DNA from: Macrostomum hystrix
Taxonomy: Eukaryota > Platyhelminthes > Macrostomidae
NCBI GenBank assembly: GCA_950097015.1
Contig: CATNEN010000029.1
Coordinates: forward strand, 3,491,501-3,555,500
Length of the DNA stretch: 64,000 nucleotides
Direction of reading: 5' to 3'
Within the stretch, counting starts at the first letter, position 1, and each line of letters starts with the position of its first letter. The notes under the pieces are model-generated. The model was given only the letters and a program-made list of their open reading frames with translations. It was not told the origin of the DNA and ran no database searches. Shown piece after piece: positions 46,700 through 59,400 of this stretch. The position numbers and the translations under genes are program-made.

Positions 46700-49263
46700 T
46701 TCCAGCCGCCCCGCTGTGTGAGCTCCACGGGGCGCCGGCCCCTGTTTCCAGCCCAGGCGGTTCAATTCCTTCTGTTGGACACGCGCGATCGTCTAAGTCC
46801 CCTGCTGCTGCAGCGACTGATTCGCTCGACGCTTCACACACTGGCGCTAGCCCTCCGCATGCCTGGTCCGCGCTGTCCAGTGCCTGCCCTATGCGTCATC
46901 ATTGTCGGCAAGGGTGGCGCGCGCCTGGCTGCTCCTGCCGCACCGCCGGCATCTCAACTGGCCATCTTATCTGGCCTGCTCAGCGACATTGCCGTTTTGT
47001 ACGACAAGGACTCCAGTCAGCTCAGGATGACTGGTCCTCTAGCCGAGGCTCTGCAACTGGCGGCTGCTCAGCAGGTGTTTTATTTGATGTCGGTTAGGTG
47101 TCTCATGATTAGAGAGGCCATTTTGATAGTCACAAAAATTTGTGACTGTACTGTACTGTACACCTATCTTACTGTACATTTCAGACCAAGTAGATTGGTC
47201 GAAGATATGGTCTGCAATTGACTATTTATCAAATTAAAAATGTAAATTTTTAATCTTTCATGAATGAGTAACACTGACTCTGATTCTCGTATTTGAGTCG
47301 CCCATATGAACGATTCCACAGTCCCGCCTGCCAGCCCAACAGCAGCAGCTACCCTGCGAACTCACCCTGGTGAGTCGTGTTCCGCAGGCTGCCAAGCAAG
47401 CCAGCGACGCCATTCCAGGCTCGGGGCTTCGACAATTGCGCAGATTTCGCGTCCTCCTGGCGCCGGATCCTGCCTCCGAGCGCTTGTCGGTGCCATCGAT
47501 AGCTGAGCCTGAGGGCTGCCCTGGAGTAGCCGTTCACCGACTTCAGGTCGGCCTCGAGCAACGCGGTCTGGCTTCGTCGGCCTGGCTGATCGACTCCGGC
47601 ATGGAGGCGGCCGCGTTGAGGCTGGTGCTACCCAATGGCCTGCAGCTACTGCTGGACGCCCAGGGTGCTTTGGTTAATCCGCAGGTTGGTCCGCCGATTC
47701 TGTTTGTGCGGGGGTAAGTGGCAGAGCGGTCTAACGCGTTTGCCTCTCACACCAATATCCCTGAGCTCAATTCCATCGCGAGGCCTCGTTCATTCGGGGC
47801 GCTGTGAGAGTATACACTGCCGGAAGATGAGAAAGTCAGGGCAGATGTACACACCAGTGTGAGTGTGCAGCTACGTACAGTCCGTTTTTCGTTTGTGCAT
47901 AGGCAGTCAGTGGAATAGGCAGAATTGTTTCCTCGCTGGCTGTGGGTCCACTGCCACTAGAGAGTTTGCCATGGCCCGCAGCCCTTCTGCAAATATTATT
48001 AGTATTAACTGTTTCCGCGGCCCTGTGTGTTTAGGGACAATTGCTGATTGTCGCAGGTGCTTTAGCACGATGGCCTACCCAGTGGCCGGTAAATCATTTT
48101 TTCCGAGAATGCTTTCGTTTCAATACCTTTTCTTTCCCCAGCTTATTTAACAGCCACGCCTGCCCCCACTTCGCGCCCGTTTGTGCTCAGGCCCTGACTC
48201 AGGTCGGCGCGCCGGACCTCTTTAGTCTGCAACCGTTCTGCCAGGCTCTTCCCGCCCGACAACGGCCACCGGAGGCAGCCAGCATCTGCCAGCTGCGCGC
48301 CGTGTGGCGCCTACCCCAGAGTGGCATCTGTCCGCTGCTCTACACCATGGGAGCGCCCATCCGGCTGCGACCCACCGCCTGCTGGCGCCTCGACTGGGAT
48401 CAGCTGGGCAGCAATGCGGCCCGCTGCGACCGACTCCGCAGGCGCCTGCTGATCAGGAAGCTCGCTCTCCTAGTTCGTTTGGAGCCGCTTAGTGCAGCGG
48501 AGCCGCAGCTGCGGCCACTGTTCTACCTTACTGCCGACAGAAGCGGAGGCCTTCTACTGCGACCGGCTGTGCCAGCTGAGCTGGTGCTCCCCAGCGAGTC
48601 TGATGACGCGCCCGCTGATGCTCAGCCTCCGAGTGCGGCTGAGGCAGCTGCCGACTCCAGAATGCTCTCCTGGCTTGAGGCGCCACTCCAGACCGTTGAC
48701 CCGGAGCCAGGCGATCTGCACTCAGGCCTGTGCGCCAGCCTACTGGCCGAGATGCTTGTCAGTGGTGCCAGGCTATCTCGGCAGCAGCAGCAGCAGCAGC
48801 AGTCCAGGTTAAAAATCCAAGGATATTATTTCACACTTTCTCCGGCTCTCCCACTGCATTTTTAGGCTTTCATCTTTTAAAATATTTTCCACTGATAAAA
48901 AAAGCGCGCAAAATATTTTTATCACTGCGCACCGACCGTATCCTTTATTGTCGTGTTCCACTAAATAGAAATATAAATCTGTTTTAAATAATCTATTGTA
49001 GGCAATATTTTTTTGTATTGCACTTACGCTCGTACATGTATACAATATACATTTACAGGTGCAACACTGGCCTGGCTTGCAGTGGAGACTCTAAATCGGC
49101 ACAACAACAACAACAACAGCAGCAGCAGCAGCTTCTTCAGCAGCCTCGAAAGCGACCGCCACCGCTGGGTCTTCAATTGGCGGCCCGCGGTCGCGTGAAC
49201 TTCCCAAGAGGTGGTGGCTGCAGCGGTGCAGGCGGCGCTGGAAGCAGAATTTACAAGTTCTGA
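46700..49263 (+). CDS. M1AP: Meiosis 1 arrest protein (M1AP)-like, first exon not found
   Basis: In vertebrates M1AP is needed for male meiosis I. Exons: about 46700-47074, 47322-47713, 48142-48807 and 49059-49263 (stop TGA); the three junctions are in phase. The match to M1AP rests on VQFLLLDTRDRL and ALALRMPG (N-terminal fold), CELTLVSRVPQ, LRQLRRFRVL and, strongest, GICPLLYTMGAPIRLRPTAC followed by WRLDWDQLG. The C-terminus is lineage-specific with two poly-Gln runs and an Arg/Gly tail. The first listed exon begins at an acceptor (TGTAG at 46695-46699), and its frame is closed upstream by that TAG, so the start codon lies in an earlier exon. Exon 2 ends in a GTAAGT donor that lies inside a SINE. 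The family assignment is from memory of the vertebrate protein. Confidence 0.78.
47712..48008 (+). mobile_element. SINE family B, full length, at an exon-intron border
   Basis: The tRNA-like head reads GTGGCAGAGCGGTCTAACGC then GTTTGCCTCTC, with a decayed B box (GAGCTCAATTCCATCG). The body keeps GATGAGAAAGTCAGGGCAGA and ends CTTCTGCAAATATTATTAGT. CTGTTTGTGCGG before it (47700-47711) and CTGTTTCCGCGG after it (48009-48020) agree at 10 of 12 positions, a possible old target duplication. Confidence 0.85.
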
Positions 49264-50296
49264 TTACACGACATGTAGTCGCGACGCGACATGAGCTCAT
49301 TTTTATTGTATTTATTTACAAACTCAATACTACCGAGAAAATCAAACCGTTTTTTCATTGTCAGTTCACGTTTTTGTTCATATATGCACACTTTATAAAT
49401 ACTTTAATCTTATCGAAAAACTCATTAATTTACGTTACTCCAGCGAAATTTTGATTTTGAGATGTTTCTGAAGAAATAAAAACAAAACGCTCGTATAGTT
49501 GTTTACTACTGTTGGTCTCTGTTATGAATGAAGCAGTTACTCTAAATTTATTAACTTCATATTTTAGGTATTACGTAAAAACTAAAAATATTCCTATAAA
49601 AATAAGAGAAATTGTTACACGCTTTTGATCTCTTGATGAGATTTTATTGATATTTTATGACTTGCATAGCTTAAATACTAATTCATTCAATTTTACGCAT
49701 ATAAATGTAAAAGACAAAAGAATCAAGACTGCAGATACCAGTTATAATAGCACCTATATTCGACTGTCAACGACCGCTAGAGCTCAGCAAAGTTAAGAAA
49801 TGAATTAAGAACGACTTCTTAAACGACGTAAGAAAGTAGGAAGCAGTGCAACAGATAGTTGGACGGGACTGGAGTTAAGGTAACTGAATACTATCGTTTT
49901 AAGTTTTTTAAATGACAAAATTAAAGTTTTCCCTTTCACTTCCGGCTTCACGGGGTCTTTTACCGTTTTCTTTAAACTTATTTTCTTACAAACTAGTTTT
50001 TTTACGGTTGAATTGCAACTGTTTAAACTAAAAATATTTACTTATTAAGTAATTCAGTAAATGCGAATCAGATAAAGTTTCTCAAATTATATGAATTGTT
50101 TATTATTTATATTTAAGCTCTTTGATTGCTGTATTAAGTTTGTAGAAACTTTAAACCATAGTAACAACAAAAATCTTTAATTTGAGTTTTTTAGCTTTTT
50201 TTTTTAAAATTGATCGTACGTTGCCTTAGCGGAATTAAATTTTCAGTATTTACGTTTTTGTATTAACATTCTTAATGCACAAAACTTTTTATACAG
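49264..50296. other. AT-rich intergenic region
   Basis: This lies between the M1AP-like stop codon and the first visible exon of the CFAP97D-like gene. It should hold a 3' UTR, a promoter and the missing first exon of the latter. Nothing was recognised. Confidence 0.45.
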
Positions 50297-51826
50297 TATC
50301 TCCATGCCAAAGTCGCTATTTGCAGAAACAGATCGATGAGGCTACGTATGAAAAACACAAAAAAGAGGTAAGAATTCAAAGTAATTTCAATATTATATTG
50401 CAATAATCGCTGCATAGTGTTGCTTCATTTAAATATGTTTTCCTTTTTATTATTTATACTTAACAGCGAAAGATAGTAATAGTTCTCTTTCCTTTACTTA
50501 AAGGGTAGGCCAAGCGCATTCTACGAATTTTGGAAGGCCTTGCTTTGGATATACAAGTTTGATTAAAGGAAATTAGAACTAACAGTCATTTCTTGACCGC
50601 TTATTTCTGCGCACGTTTTTTGCATTTTTACTATATAGGGGCCTTTTCATATTGTTCAATATTACTGTTCAAACAAAGGTTCCTAATTGAAAGGTTCACA
50701 ATTTTCTTAGGGCAATCGTGTTAAGAAGTGTTAATTATAAATTTATTTCAATTTATTTTGTTTACCTAAATATTCCCGCCGGATGCGTACAGCGGGAACT
50801 CCTTTAACTCAGAGCGCACGAATTTTATACACCTGGGGCCGGCGTGCGCCCAAAACCTCACCCCGGCCATGGCTCTCCGCCCACCACCCCAACTGTGGAT
50901 GAAATGTACTCGTAAGATTAAATCGACAGGTGAAAATTCAATAGTATTTTATTATCGTTTGATCGTTTCGAATAGCTCATTTTTCGAAACAGTCTTAGAG
51001 CATGGCGCTGGCTTCCGTTACTATCATTTTGTAAATACGAAATCGGCTGCACCGCCGTCTCACATTAAACAGCTGCAGAGGGCGAAGCCGGTGGTTGACA
51101 CCAGCCCGCCGCTGACCTACGCGCACTTGTACGAGAAGCCGAAGAAGCTCCAGATGGAAGCAGAGAAACAGGCAACCGTGGACAATGGCAATCGCCAGCT
51201 GCTGTTGAAGATATCGCACATAATGAAAAGCGGCTCCGGGCTAGACAACCACACAGACTACACACCCAGGAGGTTCGTGTTTTTCTGCATCTACCATTTT
51301 TTATAAGGATTTATCCTTATGAATTCGAAGTGGCCAACGCACTGATGTAGCGTGAAAAATTGACCGAAAGTTTTTTCTGTAGAAGGAGGGCCATAATAAT
51401 AGTGTCGATTGCAGCTGAAGGTCAGCAGTTTTTAATAAGATCGGAAATTTTTGGTATCACAAAGCGATGCAAAACATTTTTCACTATCTCATCGTCACAG
51501 TTTGAATTCAAAGAGGCGACAGCGGGAGCTGATTAGTGTGACACGGGAAAACAAGGCCATCATGCAGAGAGTTCTGCACAGCTCAAGGGACAGCGAATTG
51601 GCCAATTGGCAGGCTGACTGGCAGCGATGCGTCGAGCATATCGATCGACTAAGCCGCTACCCAAACAATTGGTGGGTGAGTAACACTCTGATTCTCAATA
51701 TCCGCGTCCAGCTTGGTTCGCCATCAAGAAAACAAAGTTTTCCAGGCTTGCCAACTTGCTCATTCTGCACACCTAGGAAAGAAGCCCCGGGAGTCAGAGC
51801 AACCGAAGTCCGAGAAAAACGGATAG
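50297..51826 (+). CDS. CFAP97D-like (hemingway/CFAP97 family) axonemal protein, 5' partial
   Basis: CFAP97-family proteins are small axonemal factors; CFAP97D1 is linked to sperm flagella in mammals. Exons: 50297-50367, 51073-51272, 51501-51675 and 51746-51826 (stop TAG), all junctions in phase with GT-AG. The family pattern is clear in order: RYLQKQIDEATYEKHKKE, AKPVVDTSPPLTYAHLYEKP, KKLQMEAEKQATV then NRQLLLKISHIM, and SLNSKRRQRELISVTRENKA followed by WQRCVEHIDRLSRYPNN. A short Lys/Glu-rich tail ends the protein. The first exon shown starts with an incomplete codon after an acceptor, so the ATG is in an upstream exon I could not find. About 175 residues are visible, close to the length of vertebrate CFAP97D1. 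Confidence 0.85.
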
Positions 51827-52920
51827 AAGCGAACGGAAGCAGCCAGAAGCAGCTGACAGGCAGGAAACTGAGAAGCAGCCGCAGCAGCAGAATCAAGGTG
51901 ATAATGAGAAGCCAAGCAATGAGTAGTACGAGTATAAATAATAAAAGTGAGTAAAACATTTGACGGTAGAAAAACTTCCGTTCTAGGAAGACTTTCGTTC
52001 GCGCCTCCATTTGCTCAATAAAGTCTTTTTTTCTTCTTTTTCAAAACAAAAGTCGCTGACAAACACTTTTTTTGCACCGGAAATCTAAAAACTTTCATTT
52101 TCGCTTACTGGTGAGCTTTCTTGAATTTATTATCATTAGAAATTTTGCCACATTTTTATTACATTTTTACAAATCTAGCACAGTTTTGTGCTAAGTTAAC
52201 AAAACCTGACGCGCAATTTAGTTAGAATTTTACATTCCTGTTTATTCGTTGAAAATATTACTTCAAGCAGTCAGAGAGCGTTACGCTCTTCTTACGCTAT
52301 TCTCGTTTGTCATTACGGCTTAGAACATGGGAAACGGTTTTCCAAAGAATTGCGTGGCTTCACTACTTTAAGTAATACAGCTATTTTATAATTTATCCTA
52401 AATGAAATGAATGCCCAGCACGTACAACTGATGTATCGAAATCAAAGACTCAAAGTCTATTGTGCGACAGTACGCAGTACATGAAAATATTTTCACGAGA
52501 GTTAAAACGTCTGCTGAGCTTTATCAATTTCATTGCACCTTTAAAAGAGATTGCTCAGCTGAGAAACGCTTCGTACATTTCTCAAACCCGAAACAGGCAC
52601 AGTTTCTCCATGTTTCGCCTATGTAACCGTAAACTAGCTTGCGAAACATTGTGACTCATCTGAAAAGTCCCAATGGAAACAACAAGGGAAAGCTAGCCGT
52701 GATCGCTAGATTATTCTATTTAGTTGATTCGATGCAGTCGATTTGGTTTTGTTTACTTAAAAATTCGTGCAATATGACAAGTATGCGATTGCATGCCTTA
52801 TAGTGTTCATGCAGTCTAGTCAAAGCACTTACATTGATTTTCAATAAATTGTGGCGCATGAACAGCAGACTGCAAGCAACCCTCGCGGTCATTGCACTGT
52901 TTCAATCATTTCAAGTTTAA
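51827..52920. other. Spacer, no recognised element
   Basis: This is AT-rich sequence after the CFAP97D-like stop codon, presumably including its 3' UTR. No repeat or exon was recognised. Confidence 0.4.
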
Positions 52921-54158
52921 ACAGTGTACCTAGTGTACACCGCTAGTGTACCTAGGTCCCAAAATGAGACCCAGTATTAAAAAATGTAGACACGCGAAAA
53001 AACAACGTCGTTTAATCCAGAAGCACCAGGCAGAGTTGCACACTAAGGAAAATAGCCGGTCACAGTAAGAATACATGTTTTCTTCAATTAAAACATACAC
53101 AGAAAAACCACATTGCAAACAAAATAAGAAAACAACAAGACGACAACAGCACAAGAAAGGAACAAGGCCTCACACCGTCTTCAAGGTGGATTCGGCAAGG
53201 GGGCGGCTATCGCAACGACCACAAACGAAGAAAAAGGGCTACCATCAGGAGGACGCCACCGAGCCAGAGCCTTGGCGGAAAATCATTCCTTCGGTGGAAA
53301 ATCAAACAATGTTGGAAGATGCGACGCTAGAAATCATAGAACGCTAGACGGCAGAATGATGTCATTTAGAATATCGAAACCACATTACAGCAGCATAGGG
53401 ACTGTTCGCAGGCTAGGAACTGACGCTTATAGCAATCTACTACGAGTAGTATCAGGAACCCGCAAAAACACTTAAGCAACCGACCATCTGATTTCAGCAA
53501 ACAACAATGGACAAACAGCAATCCGACTATGACCGGAAAGCTGGTCAACGCTTTGTAGATGCCAACATACGGGGCCGGCCAGTGGTGTGGGCCGATGCCC
53601 CAGACTCAAGCTGAAGACATCGACGGAGGTCACTCGGTTGCCACAGACCCCGGCGACCTGGGGGAGCTGTATTTCGACGAATGGCTCCCCGTGGTCGAAC
53701 CAAGGGGAAATTGGCCGGCCCTGGGAGATTATCGGCCACCCAAGCCACCGATGAACTGGCTGACAAGGGAGGGCCCTCGGCGGTACTGCAGGCATAAATA
53801 CCCGAGCTCCCTGAAGAGGACTAATTTAATTAGCGGCGGTCTCAATTAACAAGGGCCTTAAAGAACACGAAATAGATTATTATACAATGCTTACCTAACA
53901 GAGACCTGCCACACCAATTACACACCGCCTCTATGGCAACATGCACAACGCTTAATCAAATGCCAACATATGTATTTAACAAAAGCTTATTTTCATATTT
54001 GAACCAAAATATATTGCTACATTTATTAAATTTATTTAAACCAACATCTTATATGCTAAGTTACATACTTGCAGTAGACAGACAAGGACTCGAGCGCGCA
54101 GCTGGCAATAAAACTCACCATCTCCCTTGATGAGTCAAGGATTACTTTCAAGAGGGGG
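52921..54158 (+). mobile_element. Probable internal remnant of an LTR element
   Basis: This holds short, unrelated-looking frames (from 52963, 53075 and 53502) with Lys/Arg-rich or Pro/Trp-rich content and no protease, RT or integrase motif. It ends in a purine tract (CAAGAGGGGGA) just before TGGTATAAAAG, the arrangement of a polypurine tract and a 3' LTR. I infer a decayed or non-autonomous LTR element. No left LTR was found in the window. Confidence 0.35.
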
Positions 54159-54880
54159 ATGGTATAAAAGTTATAATTCTGAAAGGAACACTAAAGAATG
54201 TCACAGCAACAGCCGCAGGCAAAAAACCACTAGAGAACAAGGGCAAGCTACACAGAGGAGAAATAAAAGGACGCGCCCGAAGCCCCTTTGCATTACAGTG
54301 CAACGCCACGTCAGTCCGGGAAGCGTTGAACAGCGGCTTCGAGCAGCTGCTGCACTGCGCAACGCGCAATGTCAGCCGGTTTGGAACCGGATCCAAGGAG
54401 AGAGAGAGAGCCGACGGAGGAGAAACGATCGACGGCCCCCCAGGACCCTTGGCAACGGGACGAGCCCAAATAGACCCGGAGACGATCTGGAAGATGGCCG
54501 GAGAGAGCTGAAACTGTTCCTTCAGAGACGCGCAGGAAGCACAGATCGATGAAGAGGGAATGGGAAAAAACACGAAGGAAAATAATGCACTAGAATCGGG
54601 GCTGCGTCCCCACTCATCAATAATCCTCTGCGTACTATTGTCAATCTGCACTCCTTCTCCGGGAGGGGGAGAATTTCCGAAACAATAAAAGGTGGAGCGG
54701 AGCGCGATTTCGGCCCCCCCCAGTTAGAGCTCAGTTTTAGAAGAGCTCTCGCACCCAGTTTGACTCAGTTTCAGAGCCCGTTTAGCTGTGAAAAGAAATC
54801 CAACAGTGTTTTTAAACTGATTTGTTTTCCATTCCGCGGCTCCGACTCACTTGCTTCTTACGCTCGCAGCAACCACCACT
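54159..54880 (+). mobile_element. Probable LTR
   Basis: It starts TGGTATAAAAG directly after a polypurine tract. A second core-promoter-like AACAATAAAAGG stands near 54684, followed by CTCAGTTTTAGAAGAGCTCT and a CT-rich end. The right border is uncertain and may be near CTTACGCTCGCA. With no second copy in the window the call rests on these signals alone. Confidence 0.4.
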
Positions 54881-54939
54881 CAGGCGCGCGGGATGATGCG
54901 TGGCTTGCCACTCCTGGACGGGCCTTTTCGCTTGGCTGC

Positions 54940-55330
54940 TAGGCGGGTGTGCGTCGATACGCCTGCGTCGCAGCGCCTGAGCCTCTACAACAACAAAAGC
55001 AGGCTCCCGGAGTTTACCGGGAGGGGAGACGCATGTCTACTGGCGCTAGGGACCATACCTTTACGTGGTGCGCCCTGAGGGAGTGTCTACTAAATAGGCA
55101 TTCTTACGAACATGGTCTGAGATACGTTGCCAAGAACGGACTCGAGGAGTCGAAGACACGGAGCACGTCCTGCTGAAGTGCCTAGTGATGGACGGCACCA
55201 GGAGGAATACCGGCATCACGGAGCTGAGCCGGGGAATGCCGGGCCCTATGGAACGAGTTCCGGGAGCCGGTCAGGCTGAAGGAGAGCGTTGCAGCCATGA
55301 ATTGCCAAGGACCACTAGTAGCACTTTGTT
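54940..55330 (+). mobile_element. Possible 3' fragment of another non-LTR element
   Basis: A frame near 55150 reads VEDTEHVLLKCLVMDGTRRN, which resembles the His/Cys motif (EDxxHVLLxC) at the C-terminus of many LINE polymerases. It differs from the LINE family described above. Both sides are broken by stops. Confidence 0.4.
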
Positions 55331-56458
55331 AGCCTAGAAGTCTGAAAGTCTAGTCTAGAAGTCCAAGGAATTGCCTCTGGTGGCGCATCCGTTGTAGATG
55401 CAAAGTTTAGAGGAAGTGAATCAGAGCGCAATTGCTAAAATGTTTGAGCGCTAAGTTAGTGCAAAAAAGTGACAAAACGGGTAAATAAGAGCAAATTATA
55501 ACAGGTTGGGTTAAAACGCATTTGTTGTTATATTTTTGATCATCATTACGTTAAATTTTGCAGGATGTTTACAAAAAAGCTTTTTGTTGAAATATGGTCT
55601 TGAAAAGTGGAATATAAAATTTTTCTAATTTTCAAATCAAATCGTAAATTTTTACGAGTACTTTAAAAACACGTCTCAAGGACTACTAAAGTACTACAAA
55701 CTGCTAGTGGTCCTTGAAATGTCTATAAGCGACAAATATTTTGAGGCAAATACAGTTGTGCAGTATAAGCAGGAGAGTTCGTATTTTAGGATCAGTTTCT
55801 TCGGAGAAAGGGCATAAAAAGAAGCGCTCGAAAAGTAAGTATCGCATCATATAACAGAGAAAAATATAATTAAGTAGTGCTGACTCGGTGAATTATTTGC
55901 ATACAAATTGAGGCCCTTACTAGCACAACTAAAAAGGGCCGTGATTACCTCACGTGTGAACTTGGGAAAAAGCATTGCCCAAAGAACCCATTTACCTGCA
56001 CTCTTCAGTGAATGAAAGTAAACCATAAAACCATAAAATTCAAACCCCTTAATTAAAATTAGGATATTTTACTAACGTGAACGAATGATCTAAAACCGGT
56101 AAAAACTTGAGGTTGTTTAGCTAAACTTATATGCATCCAGTTCCTAACGCTGTCTTTGCAATGCAGCGACTTCAAAGATTCGTGTTTACTTGAGTATTTA
56201 CTTGACATGATCAATGAGTTACGTCCATCCCAAAGCTACATGCATACGGCTCTGTTACTCTAAAAGTCGAAGTCTTTATCATTTTCCAGCCTTAAATATA
56301 GGCCTTTATATACTACCTACGATAGTAGTAAAAAACGACAGAGTATGAACAGGGAATCAAAACCGTATATGTTTCTGACTGTCTGTCTGTTCTGTCTGTT
56401 GTCTGATCAGTTAAATTTTCGGACGAAATAATCACAAGCTTCTTTTTTTAGATTTCCT
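55331..56458. other. Spacer, includes the 3' flank of the polycystin gene
   Basis: This is AT-rich sequence between retroelement debris and the polycystin-like stop codon (56459-56461). No coding or repeat feature was recognised. Confidence 0.4.
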
Positions 56459-59400
56459 TTAAACCACGGAACGCTCGATACTAGCGGTGCTAGCAATCAG
56501 GCTGCGTCTGACAAAATGGCACAGTGCAACTTCCAGCGGATCCACACGCTCATAGCTCAGCCGGTCGCTTGTGTCCAGTAGCCTGATCTCAACGTCATCA
56601 AATTTGTTAAGCAAGTCTGAAAGCCAATTATTTAGTTTTAGATTGAACTGACAACGAGAAAAGTTTAAATAAACAAAAGATTACCGACATTAGCGCATCC
56701 ATCCATAGACTGTAAGCTATAATTCCGTAATCATGAAGTTTAAACCAAAAACTAATTTTGGCATAAAAATCGAAGCAAAATTTATAGTTTGGTCCAAGGA
56801 AAACTTAATAACTCAATAATATTTTGTAATCATGATTCAATAAAGATTAAAGATTCAATAATGAATCCTTAACGAGTTATTAAGTTGTCCTTGGTTTGGT
56901 CATGACTGGCAAACAACCAGAAAGTACAAACATGTCAGACGAAAAGAAAAAAATTTGGTAGTTCGGTAAAAACTATACATGTAGCTACTAGGCTCGCACA
57001 AGTAGCAGACATCGTAAGCTACTCACCGTAAAATGAACTCGCTGTGTACTCCTCAGGAGGACGGCCGCGAAATATCATACTGACGCTGTCAATGAGGTAG
57101 TCAATGATTTTAAAGTCCTCCTCATCAGGAGCTGTCTCCATCTCGACTCTAACTTCTTTAAAACTATCATTTAGAATCGACACGAGCATATTAAGCACAA
57201 TGTACATAATAAACGTGATATAGGTCAGAAATATGATCCTGGCTAGTAGTCCGTTGCGAACTATGTAGCTGACATCAAACTTGCCCAGCATGGCCGACAG
57301 TTGAGTGATCATTGACAAGTGTACAGAACGAAACGGTTTTTCCAGTGTTCCGAGAATCAGATACAGACACAGCGTGAATGCCATAAACACGACCATGAAG
57401 ACCCAGAAAAACGAGCGCAGTTGGTTCAGTGATCGGGTCAGCGTGCCGAGCAGGTGGTTGAGATTTCGACTGAAGCGAACCATATTTAAAAATGAGACCT
57501 GTACCAGGAATGTGGCTGCACCGAGAAGGTAGAAGAAGGTCTCATTCAAGTACATGACGTATCGCAGGTTCGTGCTGAGTCCCGAAGCGTTCTGCATTGC
57601 CTCCAGTGACGTCACAGTCGCCAACGAGCGCAACACATAGAATCCAGCTGCTCCAACCAGACAAAAAAATGCAGCAACGGTGTAGATATTCCACGGGCTC
57701 TTTAGGTAGTCCCAGCCTTCTCTCTTCAGGTCCAAGAAAATCTTCACTAACATGCCAAGTGTGAGCAGACCAGTCAGGATCTCAGTGATCAGAGCAAACA
57801 GACCGAGAATGCCAACGTATCTGAAAAGTTGTGAAATTATATTCGATAATTTGTATTCAGGAAAGCTACTTTTGAAACAGCCAGTTCATTTGCAAGACAG
57901 AAAAAACATATTTTGATTAAAACACACCTGTACAACTTGGTGGTGTAGAGTTGAGCCACAGACTGAGCACCTCCATATGCAAAGAACTCGGTCGCAAGCG
58001 TCACTGAAGTAAACAGGTTGACGTCTGGATAAAACAAGTCCAGCTCTACAAACACTGTTCGCGTGTAGTTGTCAATCCAATTGGTTGAGTTCAGCTGCTG
58101 CACCAAAGTCATTGCTTCGGCAAACTTGTTTGACATCACAGCTGTGTAGCCTCCTCCGGCATACATGTGCAGAGCACCCCAAAACGGCAAGCTGTTTGTT
58201 CGCTTCGCACTCAGACCAAGGAAAGCCAAGTCAAGAGCACTGACACTGTCTGTGAAGTTGCAATCACGCTGCACCTTCCAGCCAGGGTAGAAGCACTGTC
58301 GATTGTCTGCCTCAAAACTATAGTCGGCAGACTTGGCAACAGCCAGGACATCCACCGGACGAATGCGCAACTGACGCAGAGTAGCGTGGCCCAGGCGAAA
58401 GCCAACCAAATCGGCTATAAACTTGCTTCGCGCAGAAGTCAGGTTCTGTCCGAGTGCCTCAACAGGGAACAGGCGAGGCAGCAGTGTGCTCTGCAAATAC
58501 ACGAAGTAGTCGGCTGCCGTTTTCACATTCTCCAATCCTGTGGCGGGCACTTTCGGATTGCTTGGCTTGTAAAGGTGATTCTTGATGTTTGCGTGCAGAT
58601 TGTAGGTGCATGGGTCCAGATTTCCATAGCAGATGCAGTACAACAAAGCCAGAAGAAGGAAGCTTCCGACAATCTCAATTGAAGTGCGCTTTGCCTTTGA
58701 TCTCAGCTTGTTGTTTTGGTCGTTCTCTTCGATCTCGTGAATGTAGCGAAATCCGTCTGAAGGGTTAATCGTTTAAAAATGTGATATTTCCGTTTTTACG
58801 CATATATGTTTAACAACGATGTCAAACAACGATGTTAAACATAAATCATAATCATGATCATGACGCTATCAGTGCCGAATAATAAATCTTACCAATCATC
58901 TGTTCAGGGTGTCTGTATCTCACTCGAATGAAGTCCATGTCTTTTGCGTCATAATCCTTTCTCATCAGTACAGATATGATCAGACCGATGGCCAGAACCT
59001 GCAGTACCAATTTGAAATGTTGGGTGATAATAAATGGCTACCAGTGAATGTTCAGCCCTAAAGCAAGCCAGCAACAAAGTAAGAAATCGAGTGCCGCAAA
59101 CCCACCTTCAATGGTTGAATGAGCAGCATCGACTGGAAGAGAGACAGGAAGAATGCCGCGAGCCACTCCTCCGACTTGGTCTTGCCCCAGTCCATTGCGT
59201 AGAACACGATGAAGACACCAGCACCAACAATGCTGCCAATAACCAGCACCCAGCCAATGTACTGGAACCAGTGTGGTAGCTGGAACTTTTTAGCTCTCAT
59301 TCGCTTGTTCTCTGGCATTCGTAGCGGAGTGCTAACGCTGTCCTCACAAAGTCTATCCAACAATTCAATATCATTGTGAAAGGTCTGCTGCTCTGATTGA

